64,000 bases of DNA from Pelobacter seleniigenes DSM 18267 (GCF_000711225.1 NZ_JOMG01000005.1:372001-436000); one strand, 5' to 3'; shown: positions 36,074 to 45,233, counted from the first letter of the stretch. Numbers and translations are program-made. Notes: generated by a model not told the origin, from the sequence alone.

Positions 36074-37543
36074 ATGTCAGTATCCACCACCATCAAATCC
36101 ATCCAGGACATCATGCGCAAGGACGCCGGGGTCGACGGCGACGCGCAGCGCATCGGGCAACTTGTCTGGATGTTCTTCCTGAAAATCTTCGACGATCAGG
36201 AGCAGGAACTGGAACTCCTCTCCGACGACTACACCTCGCCGATTCCTGAAAAGTTGCGCTGGCGCAACTGGGCGGCTGACGCCGAGGGGATTACCGGCGA
36301 CGAGCTGCTTGACTTCATCAATAACGAGTTGTTCAAGACTCTCAAAGAGATGGAGTTGAACGCCGGAACCAACGGGCGCGGTTTGGTGGTGCGCTCGGTG
36401 TTCGAGGATGCCTACAACTACATGAAAAACGGCACCCTCATCCGCCAGGTGGTCAACAAGATCAACGAGATCGACTTCAACCGCTCCTCCGACCGTCACA
36501 CCTTCGGCGACATCTACGAGCAGATCCTCAAGGACTTGCAGAGCGCGGGCAACGCCGGGGAGTTCTACACCCCACGTGCCGTCACCCAGTTCATGGTCGA
36601 TATGGTCGATCCCAAGCTCGGCGAGAAGCTCCTCGACCCGGCCTGCGGCACCGGCGGCTTTCTCTCCTGTTCCATCGAGCATGTGCGCGACCGCTACGTG
36701 AAGACCGCCGAGGACGAGCAGTTGTTGCAGAAGTCGGTCTTCGGCGTCGAGAAGAAGGCGCTGCCGCATCTGCTCTGCACCACCAACATGCTGCTGCACG
36801 GAGTTGAGGTGCCGTCCAACATCCGCCACGACAACACCCTGTCGCGCCCCTTGCGCGATTACGGCCCCAAGGACCGGGTCGAGGTGGTGGTCACCAACCC
36901 GCCGTTCGGCGGCACCGAGGAGGACGGCATCGAGGCCAACTTCCCGGCCAGCTTCCGCACCCGCGAGACCGCCGACCTGTTCCTGGTGCTGATCATGCAT
37001 CTTCTCAAGGACGGCGGCCGCGCCGCCATCGTCCTGCCCGACGGCACCCTGTTCGGCGAGGGCGTCAAGACCCGCATCAAGGAGAAGCTGCTCGACGAGT
37101 GCAACCTACACACCGTGGTGCGCCTCCCCAACGGCGTCTTCAACCCCTACACCGGCATCAAGACCAACCTGCTGTTCTTCACCAAGGGGGAGCCGACCAA
37201 GGAGGTCTGGTACTACGAGCACCCCTATCCCGAAGGATACAAGAGCTACTCCAAGACCAAACCGATGCGCATCGAGGAGTTCGCGTCCGAGAAGGCCTGG
37301 TGGGAGAACCGAGTTGAAAGCGAGCAGGCGTGGAAAGTTTCGGTCGAGCAGATCAAGGCCAACGGCTACAACCTAGACATCAAGAACCCCAACACCGTCG
37401 AGGATGACCACGGCGATCCCGAGGAGCTGCTGGCCGAGTACAAGACGCTGCTTGCCAGCGTTGCCGAGACGCGGGAGAAGCTGAAGCAGGAATTGATGGA
37501 TGCCCTGGAGCGAGATGCCGATACCTCGAAGGAGTCGGCATGA
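36074..37543 (+). CDS. hsdM: type I restriction-modification DNA methyltransferase, M subunit
   Basis: The 489-residue N6-adenine methyltransferase has the helical HsdM N-terminal domain, then GEFYTPRAVTQFMVDMV, the AdoMet-binding motif DPACGTGGFL at about residue 190, and the catalytic NPPFGG motif at about residue 275. It methylates the HsdS-defined target. AAGGAG precedes the ATG. It overlaps hsdS by four bases (ATGA). The coding sequence is markedly GC-rich at third positions compared with the flanking cargo. Confidence 0.96.
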   Translation: MSVSTTIKSIQDIMRKDAGVDGDAQRIGQLVWMFFLKIFDDQEQELELLSDDYTSPIPEKLRWRNWAADAEGITGDELLDFINNELFKTLKEMELNAGTNGRGLVVRSVFEDAYNYMKNGTLIRQVVNKINEIDFNRSSDRHTFGDIYEQILKDLQSAGNAGEFYTPRAVTQFMVDMVDPKLGEKLLDPACGTGGFLSCSIEHVRDRYVKTAEDEQLLQKSVFGVEKKALPHLLCTTNMLLHGVEVPSNIRHDNTLSRPLRDYGPKDRVEVVVTNPPFGGTEEDGIEANFPASFRTRETADLFLVLIMHLLKDGGRAAIVLPDGTLFGEGVKTRIKEKLLDECNLHTVVRLPNGVFNPYTGIKTNLLFFTKGEPTKEVWYYEHPYPEGYKSYSKTKPMRIEEFASEKAWWENRVESEQAWKVSVEQIKANGYNLDIKNPNTVEDDHGDPEELLAEYKTLLASVAETREKLKQELMDALERDADTSKESA

Positions 37544-39249
37544 CGGTTGAGACGTTCTTCGCCAATTTCAGGCACCTGGCAAATGCGCCCAACGGTGTGC
37601 AGAAGCTGCGGGAATTAATTCTTCAGCTTGCTGTGCAGGGGAAGCTGGTGCCACAGGACCCCAATGCCGAGCCTGCTTCGGTTTTGCTGGAAAGGATTAA
37701 GACTGAGAAGGAGAGGTTGGTTAAGGTAGGGAGGATCAAAAAGAGCAAGCCGAATAAACCTATCAGTTCCGAGGATGAACCGTTTGGATTGCCGTCAAAT
37801 TGGGCATGGGATTCTTTGGGGAATATTTCAAACCTCATCCACTACGGTTATACAGCATCTGCCGATCACTGCCTCAAGGACGTGAGGTTGCTGCGCATTA
37901 CCGACATCCAAAACAATAAGGTGAATTGGGACTCGGTGCCAGGGTGTCAGATTGACCCGAAGTTTGTTGCCGCCTACGAACTTAACGATGGTGATTTGTT
38001 GATTGCTCGAACTGGTGGAACTATCGGTAAGACCTATTTGGTTGAAAACGTAGATGTCTGCTCGGTTTTCGCTTCATATCTGATTCGGGTTGTTCCGAAC
38101 CAATATTCCTCTCCGAGATATTTGAAGGTCTTTGCGGAATCTCCTCTTTACTGGGAGCAATTGGTTGCAATGAGTATGGGGACTGGGCAACCAAATGTTA
38201 ACGGGACCTCCTTGGGGCAACTCAAGTTGCCTCTTCCCCCCCTCGAAGAACAAAAACGCATCGTCGCCAAGGTCGACCAACTCATGGCCCTGTGCGACGA
38301 ACTCGAAGCCCGCCAGCAAAAGCAGCAGCAGGGGCGGGTGCGCCTCAACAACGCCGCCCTCGACGCACTGCTCACCGCCCGCGAACCCGACGAATTCGCC
38401 GACCACTGGCAGCGTATCAGTACCAACTTCGACCTGCTCTACGACCACCCCGAAACCATCACCAAACTCCGCGCCGCCATCCTCCAACTCGCCGTCCAGG
38501 GTAAGCTCGTCCCCCAAGTTCCCAACGACGAGCCTGCTTTGGTTTTGCTGGAGAGGATAAAGGCCAGAAAAGACCAGTTAGCAAAGGAAAAGGTAATCAA
38601 AAAGGAAAAGCCTCTTCCCCAAATTACCCCTGATGTTTTTTTGCATTCCGTGCCAAGCAGTTGGGGCTGGGCACATTTCCAAGATGTGACTTTACTTGTC
38701 ACTGATGGAGAACATTCTACCCCCCCAAGAGTTCCTTCGGGGGTGCCAATGGCTACGGCGAAAAACATCCGCGATGGCCATATAGATCTCCGCGCTACAG
38801 ATTTTGTTTCAGAAGAAACAGCAGAAAAATGTTGGAAGCGTTGCCATCCAAGGCATGATGACATTTTGATGGTGTGCGTTGGTGCCACTACTGGCCGTTT
38901 GAGTGTAATCAAAGAGCCTAAAAATTTCGTATTGGTGAGGAGCGTGGCTTTAATTCGCCCATTTACTCCTGATGTATTGCCAGAATATCTGGCAATAGTT
39001 CTCCGAAGTCCCGTAGGTCAGCGTCAAATCTGGGGCAACGTAAAGCAGTCGGCACAGCCGTGTCTATACATAGGGAAAATCAAAGAGATTGAAGTGCCTG
39101 TGCCACCAAAACAGGAACAAAAACGTATCGTCGCCAAGGTCGAGCAACTCATGGACCTGTGCGATGAACTCGAAGTCAAGCTCAATCAGGCCCAGAAGCA
39201 CAGCGCCAAACTGATGGAAGCTACTGTTCGCCAGCTTTTGGTGGTGTGA
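37540..39249 (+). CDS. hsdS: type I restriction-modification specificity subunit
   Basis: The 569-residue protein has two target-recognition domains and two conserved coiled-coil spacers. The spacer sequence LRAAILQLAVQGKLVPQ recurs as LRELILQLAVQGKLVPQ at the N-terminus, followed in both by a LLERIK helix. Both halves end in a coiled coil (RIVAKVDQLMALCDELEARQ; RIVAKVEQLMDLCDELEVKL). It dictates the bipartite DNA target. The recognition domains are AT-richer than the spacers, as expected for exchanged TRD modules. It overlaps hsdM and the next gene by a few bases. Confidence 0.95.
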   Translation: MTVETFFANFRHLANAPNGVQKLRELILQLAVQGKLVPQDPNAEPASVLLERIKTEKERLVKVGRIKKSKPNKPISSEDEPFGLPSNWAWDSLGNISNLIHYGYTASADHCLKDVRLLRITDIQNNKVNWDSVPGCQIDPKFVAAYELNDGDLLIARTGGTIGKTYLVENVDVCSVFASYLIRVVPNQYSSPRYLKVFAESPLYWEQLVAMSMGTGQPNVNGTSLGQLKLPLPPLEEQKRIVAKVDQLMALCDELEARQQKQQQGRVRLNNAALDALLTAREPDEFADHWQRISTNFDLLYDHPETITKLRAAILQLAVQGKLVPQVPNDEPALVLLERIKARKDQLAKEKVIKKEKPLPQITPDVFLHSVPSSWGWAHFQDVTLLVTDGEHSTPPRVPSGVPMATAKNIRDGHIDLRATDFVSEETAEKCWKRCHPRHDDILMVCVGATTGRLSVIKEPKNFVLVRSVALIRPFTPDVLPEYLAIVLRSPVGQRQIWGNVKQSAQPCLYIGKIKEIEVPVPPKQEQKRIVAKVEQLMDLCDELEVKLNQAQKHSAKLMEATVRQLLVV

Positions 39250-40232
39250 TGATTGAGTCAGTAGCAACTGTCATTTCAATTATCAAGGATGTTTACAAGG
39301 GCATCGTATTTATTTGGAATAAGCTTCGTGGGAAGGATTCCGCTGGTTCAGTAAACAAGCCTGAAGTAAAAGTGCCGAACGAGGTTTTTGGTCTAGTTCA
39401 GCGATTCGTTGACATTTACAAGGCTCACGGTATCGAGCGAACCCAGATCCCTCGTTTTCTTGGCGAGGATGGTGGGCTGACCTTGGTTGATGTCAGCACT
39501 GACGAAAAGCTTCTGTACGCTCTCAACGAGAAGCTACTTCAGGCCACATGTGATCAATTCGGTGTCCAGAGAGAATGGCTCGACGGCAAGGACGTCCCTA
39601 TTTACCCCTACTTGTGGCACGGCCATGATCTTCCTGCGTATATCGATTTTCTCTTGGAGTTGAAAAAGACAGGCTGCGCAATACAGGGATTTGGGATCAA
39701 ACGTCAGGAGGACAAGCTTCGCAAAAGCTCTGGTAAGTACGGAGAAGACTACGATCCATTTTTTATCGCACTCCTGTTTCGGGTAAAACTTGACCATTGG
39801 GGCGACCACAGTCAGGACTCCATATGGAGATACTACCCCCTCTGCGATCAGATTTACTGGGGTTATGAAAAGACTCGGATGCAGCTAAAGGCAAAAATTC
39901 TTATTGCTGATATCTTGGGGGTTTACTTCAAGGGTTGCGTAATGGAGGAGCATGAAATTGAGGGGATTATGGAAGGGAGAATCTTCCCCGGCCCATTGAT
40001 GGAGCACCGGTCTCATGTCGGCTGGCATCCGGAAGACTACATCTACACCGAAGAGGAGAGCCGTGCGGTCGCTGATAGCGAAGAGGCTCTCAAGGTGCGT
40101 GAGTGGATGCTCCATAACGGATGGCGGAAAAAACTGGAAGAGATAGTCGGACCAATTGAAGAAAATACGCCCTTCAGAGCAGGTGAAGGGAATTTGAAAT
40201 GGCGTGAGTCTAGGAAGCAGATGAATTTCTGA
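39249..40232 (+). CDS. uncharacterised 327-residue protein coupled to hsdS
   Basis: I do not recognise this family. It begins with a hydrophobic/amphipathic helix (SVATVISIIKDVYKGIVFIW). A helical N-terminal region follows (QRFVDIYKAHGIERTQIPRF, then LLQATCDQFGVQREWLDG) that could be a helix-turn-helix. The C-terminal 200 residues are mixed alpha/beta without known motifs. The ATG overlaps the hsdS stop (TGATG), so it is translated with the restriction operon. It is followed by a 95-base gap before the metallo-beta-lactamase gene and may serve either system. Confidence 0.65.
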   Translation: MIESVATVISIIKDVYKGIVFIWNKLRGKDSAGSVNKPEVKVPNEVFGLVQRFVDIYKAHGIERTQIPRFLGEDGGLTLVDVSTDEKLLYALNEKLLQATCDQFGVQREWLDGKDVPIYPYLWHGHDLPAYIDFLLELKKTGCAIQGFGIKRQEDKLRKSSGKYGEDYDPFFIALLFRVKLDHWGDHSQDSIWRYYPLCDQIYWGYEKTRMQLKAKILIADILGVYFKGCVMEEHEIEGIMEGRIFPGPLMEHRSHVGWHPEDYIYTEEESRAVADSEEALKVREWMLHNGWRKKLEEIVGPIEENTPFRAGEGNLKWRESRKQMNF

Positions 40233-40326
40233 TAGACAAAAATTTTGTTGTGTTCGGAGAGTAGATCAGCAAACGAGATAGATAGATCGGGGAAGTTGAG
40301 GTCCTATTAACTTGGAGGAGTTGAAA

Positions 40327-41475
40327 ATGTTCAAAGAAAAAAAAGTTATGTTTTGGCCTGTTGGTACCGGTGATTGCACATCCATAGTGCTTGCTGAAGA
40401 TGTTGTGTTGCAGGTGGACATGCGCTGCAAAGAAGAAAACGGTGATCAGGAAGGTGACGGGGAATCTCTAGTCGATATTTTTGAAGAAAATTTGCCTGAA
40501 GTTGGTGGCAAACCTTATCTGGCGGGTTTCGCGTTGACCCACCCAGATAAGGACCACGTGGAGGGGTTTGCCGATCTCTTAAGTCGTGTAGATATCGGAG
40601 AAATCTGGTTTACCCCACGTGTTTTTGCTGAGAATGACACTGACCTCTGCGACGATGCAGTGGCTTTCAAAGAAGAGGCCGAGCGGAGAGTAAATGCAAC
40701 TATCAAATGTGGGGGGGATGTCGCTTCTGGCGATCGCGTTAGATTGATTGGCTATGATCAACTTCTGGAGGAGGACACATATAAGGGTTTTCCTCGGGAG
40801 AGGCTCACAATTCCTGGCAACTCCATTAACGAGCTTGATGGAGAAGATTATACCGGTGAATTTAATGCGTTTATCCATGCCCCATTTGCGGAACAAATCG
40901 AAGGGGATCGGAATAATACAAGCCTTTGCATGCAGGTGACATTCAGTGAATCCCCTGATATGGGTGGAGTTTTGCTTTTCGGTGACATTGCATACCCTCG
41001 AATCAGAAAAATCTTCGACACCACCAAGAATGCGAAAAATGAAGAATACCTCGCTTGGAAGGTCTTTCTTGCTCCCCATCATTGCAGTAAATCCGCAATG
41101 TATCAGAAAGATGGCGATCGAGAGGTACTTAAGCAAGACATGCTCGATGATTTAGACTCTTATCAAGTTTTGGGGGGAGTAATTGTAGCCAGTTGCGATG
41201 AAATCCCAGCACGAAATCAGAGTGGAGATAATCCTCCTCACGCAAAGGCTAAACAAAGGTATGAAGAAATTGCCGAAGGTGGATTCCTCTGTACTCAAGA
41301 GGACACAGATGGTGCTGAACCTATAGTATTTTTGATTCAGGATGATGGCAGTTTGGAGCGAGACTCGGGTTCAGATAGTTCAGAAGGTCGAAGCTCTGGA
41401 AACCTTTCTGCTGCAGTAAAGCAAGCCCGGGGCTCAGATGCTCCGCCCTCAGAAAAGGTTGGCTATGGAGGCTGA
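40327..41475 (+). CDS. ComEC-type metallo-beta-lactamase-fold hydrolase of the E2-E1-JAB module
   Basis: The 382-residue protein starts VMFWPVGTGDCTSIVLAEDV, the opening of ComEC/Rec2-like metallo-beta-lactamase domains. It has the metal motif THPDKDHVEGF at about residues 71-81 (H72, D74, D76, H77), a later LFGDIAYPR aspartate and the LAPHHCSKSAM histidine. There are no membrane helices, so it is a soluble hydrolase, possibly acting on nucleic acid, nucleotide or a modified protein. The serine-rich C-terminus ends at 41475 and overlaps the E2-E1-JAB gene by 11 bases. GGAGGAG lies seven bases before the ATG. It opens the three-gene module. Confidence 0.85.
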   Translation: MFKEKKVMFWPVGTGDCTSIVLAEDVVLQVDMRCKEENGDQEGDGESLVDIFEENLPEVGGKPYLAGFALTHPDKDHVEGFADLLSRVDIGEIWFTPRVFAENDTDLCDDAVAFKEEAERRVNATIKCGGDVASGDRVRLIGYDQLLEEDTYKGFPRERLTIPGNSINELDGEDYTGEFNAFIHAPFAEQIEGDRNNTSLCMQVTFSESPDMGGVLLFGDIAYPRIRKIFDTTKNAKNEEYLAWKVFLAPHHCSKSAMYQKDGDREVLKQDMLDDLDSYQVLGGVIVASCDEIPARNQSGDNPPHAKAKQRYEEIAEGGFLCTQEDTDGAEPIVFLIQDDGSLERDSGSDSSEGRSSGNLSAAVKQARGSDAPPSEKVGYGG

Positions 41476-43747
41476 TAACCTCACCGAGGGGCAGAGATTA
41501 GCCTTTGATCAGCTGCAAGAAATTTGCTCGGCTGCATGTGGTGCCCTCCAGATTGTTGATGTTGGAGAACCGGAAGAAAAAGGCGACCCTCTTCGATTAC
41601 GACTATCAATTGACACTCAACCTTATGAACGTGTCGAAGGAGGTTTTTCTTTCAGAAGCCGTGAACCGATAAATATTGCCATCCCATCACGATTTCCTAT
41701 TGAGCATCCAAAGGCTGAATTTGTTCATAAAAGATTCAAGGGGTATCCGCATGTTCAGTGGGGTAACTCTATGTGCCTTTATGTCGCTCCTGATGTTGAG
41801 TGGTCGGCCAAAGATGGGATGTTTGGTTTTGTAGAACGGCTGAATCATTGGCTACAAGATGCTGCTTTGAATAAGCTTGACCCTGACAATGCCCCCTTAC
41901 ACCCTCCCGCTATTTATTCTCGATCGGATATCGGTTTTGTATTTGAGTTGGATGCTCCGGAGATTGCAGCGGACCGTAATTTTTGGTTGGGGACTGCGCA
42001 GATAAGTCAAAGAAATAAAGTTTGTTTTGATGTTGTGGATTGGGGAGGAATACCGAAGACTTTACCGGACGATAAAAAATACGCGGCGTGTCTCCTGCTC
42101 AATACTCCGCTTCCAATGGAGTATCCTGACACTGTATTGAAGCTTATCTGCGAACTTGTCAATCGTCAGATCCCCTTCGATTTCCTGTTTCAAATATTAA
42201 AATTATTCGCTCTTTATCAAAAAGATAAAGAGCCGCTGTACTTAGTGCTTGGCGCGCCAATGAGACGACGAATGGCGGGAGAGGCAATCCGTCAACATCT
42301 GGCGGTGTGGCGTGTCGATCCGGAGTCAGTTGCGGTACTTAAAGCTATTGTTGTGGCGGGCGAAGATGAAGAGATAGAAGGGAAGAAAGGTGAATTTTTC
42401 AAATGGGCACTTACAGCTAAAACAGACTGGTGCTCAGTTTATGATAATAGAAAAGAGGTCACCTACAGAAGAGACCAAGATACTAACGCTAGTTGGTTGC
42501 TTGAGAAGAGGGTTGCTATCCTTGGATGTGGTGCTTTGGGGTCCCACATCGCCGAGTATGTTGTGCGTGCAGGTGCTGCCAAAATTAGATTGCTAGACCG
42601 CGCAGCCGTCAAGCCTGGTGTTTTGGTTCGGCAACAGTTTGAGGCATATCAGGTTGGCTTCACAAAAGAGAGTGCGTTGAAAGTTCACCTTTCGATGATC
42701 AATCCTAACGCAGATGTTGCGCATTTGCGAAGGGACTTGAGAAAGGGACTGCCTGATGATTTTAAAGTAAATGATTTTGATCTGATTATTGACGCGACTG
42801 CTTCTCGACATGTAGAGGCTGCTTTACAATTACAATTTGAGAATGAAGACATTTGGCCCCCAATGATGACCTGCTCGATTGATGGCACCGCATCTAAGGG
42901 GATTGCCATAATGCGGATGCAGAAGAACCAAAATGGACCGTGTGATTTAAGTCGACTGACAAAAGAGGTCGCATTTTCTCATGTTGACCTTACCCCTTTT
43001 GTAGAGGCTTTCTGGCCAGCTGAACAAACCTCTCCAATATTCCAGCCCGAACCAGGGTGCTCCGAGCCCACTTTTGTAGGCTCTGCCTCAGATGTCGCTT
43101 TCTTTGCATCCTCATTTTTCGATTTCGCTTTGCGCGTTTCGCAAAACGCCAAAGAGGATGCCTCATACTCCATTTTCGTTTCAAAAGCTCAAAGAGGCAC
43201 GCTAGGGGGTAGCATATCGTCCAAAGAGATTCCTCATTCAAAGCCCCTTGTGACAAAAGAAGTTATCAATGGCTATAAAGTTGTAGTCTCGGAGAGAGCA
43301 AAAAGCGCTATTGAGGCAGAGATCACCAGAAACACAAGGGAGGGGAGCAGCAAAAATGAGACCGGTGGATTATTGCTCGGAGAAATAGATGACAGTCTTT
43401 CAACCATCTACCTGGATGTTGCCACAGGGGCACCGCCGGACAGTTTTAAGTCAACCTCTCGATTTGAATGCGGGATAGAAGGCACTGCTCAAGTTTGTTC
43501 ATTTCATCAAAGAAAGAGTGAGGGTTCGACCCGTTTTATAGGGGTTTGGCACACTCATCCGACTAGCCTCCCAGAGCCTAGTTCCATTGATTTGAATGCG
43601 ATGTTGAAAATACTTCATTTTCAAGAGAATCCTCCAAGGCATGTAGTGATGTTGATTGTTGGTAAGACTCTGACTAATCCAATTTGGCAATTCCACTTTT
43701 TTCGGCGTAACCAATTTGTCTTTATGGAGTCATCTGGGAATGAATGA
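41465..43747 (+). CDS. fused E2-E1-JAB ubiquitin-like conjugation/deconjugation protein
   Basis: The 760-residue protein joins three activities. Residues 1-140 form an E2-like domain (IPSRFPIEHPKAEFV, then WGNSMCLYV with likely catalytic C104). About residues 335-570 form a ThiF/E1 adenylation domain (VAILGCGALGSHIAEYVV; likely catalytic C532 in PGCSEPTFVGSASDV). The C-terminus is a JAB/MPN isopeptidase with E632 in ETGGLLLGE and the zinc motif GVWHTHPTSLPEPSSID (HxHx7SxxD). E2+E1 corresponds to Cap2 and JAB to Cap3 of type II CBASS, here in one chain. The start at 41465 overlaps the upstream gene; an in-frame start at 41438 is possible. The patatin gene overlaps its 3' end. All catalytic residues look intact. 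Confidence 0.88.
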   Translation: MEADNLTEGQRLAFDQLQEICSAACGALQIVDVGEPEEKGDPLRLRLSIDTQPYERVEGGFSFRSREPINIAIPSRFPIEHPKAEFVHKRFKGYPHVQWGNSMCLYVAPDVEWSAKDGMFGFVERLNHWLQDAALNKLDPDNAPLHPPAIYSRSDIGFVFELDAPEIAADRNFWLGTAQISQRNKVCFDVVDWGGIPKTLPDDKKYAACLLLNTPLPMEYPDTVLKLICELVNRQIPFDFLFQILKLFALYQKDKEPLYLVLGAPMRRRMAGEAIRQHLAVWRVDPESVAVLKAIVVAGEDEEIEGKKGEFFKWALTAKTDWCSVYDNRKEVTYRRDQDTNASWLLEKRVAILGCGALGSHIAEYVVRAGAAKIRLLDRAAVKPGVLVRQQFEAYQVGFTKESALKVHLSMINPNADVAHLRRDLRKGLPDDFKVNDFDLIIDATASRHVEAALQLQFENEDIWPPMMTCSIDGTASKGIAIMRMQKNQNGPCDLSRLTKEVAFSHVDLTPFVEAFWPAEQTSPIFQPEPGCSEPTFVGSASDVAFFASSFFDFALRVSQNAKEDASYSIFVSKAQRGTLGGSISSKEIPHSKPLVTKEVINGYKVVVSERAKSAIEAEITRNTREGSSKNETGGLLLGEIDDSLSTIYLDVATGAPPDSFKSTSRFECGIEGTAQVCSFHQRKSEGSTRFIGVWHTHPTSLPEPSSIDLNAMLKILHFQENPPRHVVMLIVGKTLTNPIWQFHFFRRNQFVFMESSGNE

Positions 43748-44930
43748 CATGGAAATGCCAAAATTAAATCGTAAATTTGGGTTAGCATTGTCCGGGGGAG
43801 GATCTAGGGCTATCGCTTTTCACCTTGGTTGCATGCGAGCTTTACATGATCGTGGTTTGCTAGATCGGATTAGTGTCCTTTCAACGGTGTCAGGGGGAAG
43901 CGTAATAGGGGCTCTTTGGGCTTATTCGAATGACAGTTTCGAGGTTTTTGATGCTCGGATTCAGACCCTCCTTAGGGGGGGCTTGAGAAGAGGGATTCTG
44001 GGAGCTACTTTGTTTTCATCAGAAGCTCCATTGATTGTTGGGACAATATTAATTTCTGGTGTCCTTGCGACACTTGGAATTGTGACTAAGGTGATTTGCT
44101 CGATCTTAAGTCTGGCTGGGATTTGTCCTGAACCACTGAAGAAGATCTCCAACTTTTTGCAAGCACCTCTCCCTAGATATGCTAGCCGCACAACAGCATT
44201 TATCAGATGTTTAAATGCAAAATATTTTAAAGGACTTGCTCTTGATGATGTTAGACGCAAGAACTTGCAAGTGGTAATAAATGCGACAGAACTGAGTACG
44301 CAGACAGCCTATAGATATGGTTCTAAGGAAACGGGTTCGTGGCGTTTTGGTCTGCAACTCAAAAAGACATCAGTGGCTCATGCAGTCGCCGCATCAGCTG
44401 CGTTTCCCGGGTTTCTGCCTGCAATAGACGAATGGCTGAAATTTGAAAAAAATGGAAAAGTAGCAAGAGCAAGAACCTTTATTTCTGATGGTGGGGTTTA
44501 TGACAATATAGGCACCAGTTGCCTTTTGCCAGGAAGAGACTCTTCTTTCAGTACGAATGTTCACGACGTGAATTTCATTATTGCATGCGTAGCAGGCCAG
44601 GGATTGCCAAATGCTTCCTCTCGCCCATATTTTTGGGGGACTCGTATGCTTGCAACTGTAGAGACGATCCATCGTCGCACACATTCGATGACTTTTGATC
44701 TGCTTCACAAGCTAAAAGAAAAAGGGGATATTGAAGGATTCTTACTGCCTTATCTTGGTCAAAATGACAAAAGCTTACCTTGCCCTCCAGTAGACCTTGT
44801 CCCTCGCGAAGAAACGTTCGATTATCCGACCAATTTTGACCCAATGCCTGAAAAGGACATAGTCGCAATATCACGGCGGGGTGAACAGCTTACACGCAAT
44901 TTAATAGAAACATATCATCCAGACCTTTAA
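43740..44930 (+). CDS. patatin-like phospholipase, putative effector
   Basis: The 396-residue protein has the patatin oxyanion motif LALSGGGSRAIAFHLG at the N-terminus, the nucleophile S51 in STVSGGSVIGALWA and the catalytic aspartate D250 in ISDGGVYDNIG. The first glycine of the GxSxG elbow is replaced by threonine (T-V-S-G-G). Between them lies a strongly hydrophobic stretch at about residues 96-128 (IVGTILISGVLATLGIVTKV...) that could insert in the membrane. CapV patatins of CBASS are membrane-degrading effectors; by context this is the effector of the module. It overlaps the E2-E1-JAB gene by 8 bases. ATG at 43749 is an alternative start. Confidence 0.87.
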   Translation: MNDMEMPKLNRKFGLALSGGGSRAIAFHLGCMRALHDRGLLDRISVLSTVSGGSVIGALWAYSNDSFEVFDARIQTLLRGGLRRGILGATLFSSEAPLIVGTILISGVLATLGIVTKVICSILSLAGICPEPLKKISNFLQAPLPRYASRTTAFIRCLNAKYFKGLALDDVRRKNLQVVINATELSTQTAYRYGSKETGSWRFGLQLKKTSVAHAVAASAAFPGFLPAIDEWLKFEKNGKVARARTFISDGGVYDNIGTSCLLPGRDSSFSTNVHDVNFIIACVAGQGLPNASSRPYFWGTRMLATVETIHRRTHSMTFDLLHKLKEKGDIEGFLLPYLGQNDKSLPCPPVDLVPREETFDYPTNFDPMPEKDIVAISRRGEQLTRNLIETYHPDL

Positions 44931-45005
44931 GCTTGGTTTGTTGCTTAGTGGAAGACCCATCCATCTATCTCGCTGTTCAAAATCCTGGAGCTGTCTCTCT
45001 GGAGC

Positions 45006-45176
45006 CTACGCACCGAAAACTCGGCGCCCTGGGTCCCGGTGCTTCTGCACCCAGCCTTTCAGAACCCCGTGAGTGATCCCGAGGTTACGCTCAACCTCGC
45101 GCACGCCGAGGCATTCTTCGACAACAATGCGAACGGCCTTGCGCTTAAAATCTGGATCGTAACTTCGCTTGCCCAT
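45006..45176 (-). pseudogene. IS3-family OrfA fragment
   Basis: The 56-residue frame begins MGKRSYDPDFKRKAVRIVVE and continues GVREVERNLGITHGVLKGWV, the helix-turn-helix of IS3-group OrfA. It starts with a good AGGAGG site but stops after about 56 residues, and no OrfB follows. It is a truncated insertion-sequence remnant between the defence module and the resolvase. Confidence 0.75.
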
Positions 45177-45233
45177 GAACACACCTCCTGTTCCCATTAG
45201 GGTAATTGGTGTGTCCGTTAAAGTGAAGATAGC

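Noticed and set aside
36077-37000. 307-residue protein on the minus strand of hsdM
   Set aside because: It is the antisense shadow of a GC-rich gene; its sequence is low-complexity and unlike any protein family, while the plus strand encodes all HsdM motifs.
39249-45000. Complete type II CBASS operon
   Set aside because: Cap2/Cap3-like and patatin functions are present, but none of the neighbouring proteins has a CD-NTase active-site pattern, so I do not call it CBASS.
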